Origin: JBBSTY01 sp038235385
Lineage (GTDB): Bacteria > Actinomycetota > Acidimicrobiia > Acidimicrobiales > Acidimicrobilacustridaceae
DNA: 18,058 bases
Assembly: GCA_038235385.1 (NCBI GenBank)
Contig: JBBSTY010000087.1
Span: 1 to 18,058 of the forward strand
Reading direction: 5' to 3'
How positions within the stretch are numbered: the stretch's first letter is position 1; every line of letters starts with the position of its first letter. The position numbers were made by a program, and so were the translations under genes. The notes under the pieces are model-generated. The model had not been told where the DNA came from. It worked only from the letters and a program-made list of their open reading frames with translations, and made no database searches. Shown one piece after another: positions 18,009 through 18,058 of the stretch.

Positions 18009-18058
18009 CGGGCGGCAGCGGGGGAGAGGCCACGCTGGGCCCCGGGGAGGTTATCCCC

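Overview
The window is very GC-rich, with GC-heavy third codon positions and many GTG starts. It carries a mycofactocin locus, an NDMA-type alcohol dehydrogenase and a DevR-type response regulator. This points to an actinomycete-lineage bacterium, plausibly Acidimicrobiia. The lineage is inferred from gene content, not measured. I see no tRNA, rRNA, CRISPR array, transposase or integrase.

Layout. Positions 1-785 (+) hold the 3' end of a CocE/NonD-type hydrolase. Positions 894-3386 (+) hold a GH38 alpha-mannosidase-type glycosidase. It converges on nadE (5211-3406, -), a glutamine-dependent NAD+ synthetase whose interdomain linker is a (Asp-Asn)13 tract encoded by a perfect hexanucleotide microsatellite. 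From 14014 down to 5352 (-) runs a remodelled mycofactocin locus in the order mftA, an mftB-mftC fusion, mftE, a mycofactocin-type SDR, a zinc NDMA-type alcohol dehydrogenase, a MoxR AAA+ ATPase, a VWA protein and the glycosyltransferase mftF. Between mftBC and mftE, where mftD usually lies, there is only a 61-aa ORF on the opposite strand. Divergent from mftA, an acyl-CoA dehydrogenase (14276-15553, +) is followed by a soluble PAS-GAF histidine kinase (15698-17185, +) and a convergent NarL/DevR-type response regulator (17854-17210, -).

How the genes fit together. MftA is a 48-aa precursor ending in the invariant IDGMCGVY. The fused MftB (recognition domain) and MftC (radical SAM/SPASM) should carry out the first two steps on its C-terminal Val-Tyr. 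MftE releases the C-terminal dipeptide-derived product, MftD (not in this window) would complete the redox centre, and MftF adds the glucan chain. The SDR and the alcohol dehydrogenase are the expected client enzymes, whose tightly bound nicotinamide is re-oxidised by mycofactocin. The MoxR/VWA pair lies between client and biosynthesis genes. The VWA gene touches both neighbours by 4-nt overlaps, which suggests a chaperone or activation role in the same system.

The most unusual points are the MftB-MftC fusion, the apparent absence of mftD and mftR, the embedded MoxR/VWA pair, a VWA gene with no canonical start codon, and a 58-bp inverted repeat that forms part of the mftF 5' coding region.
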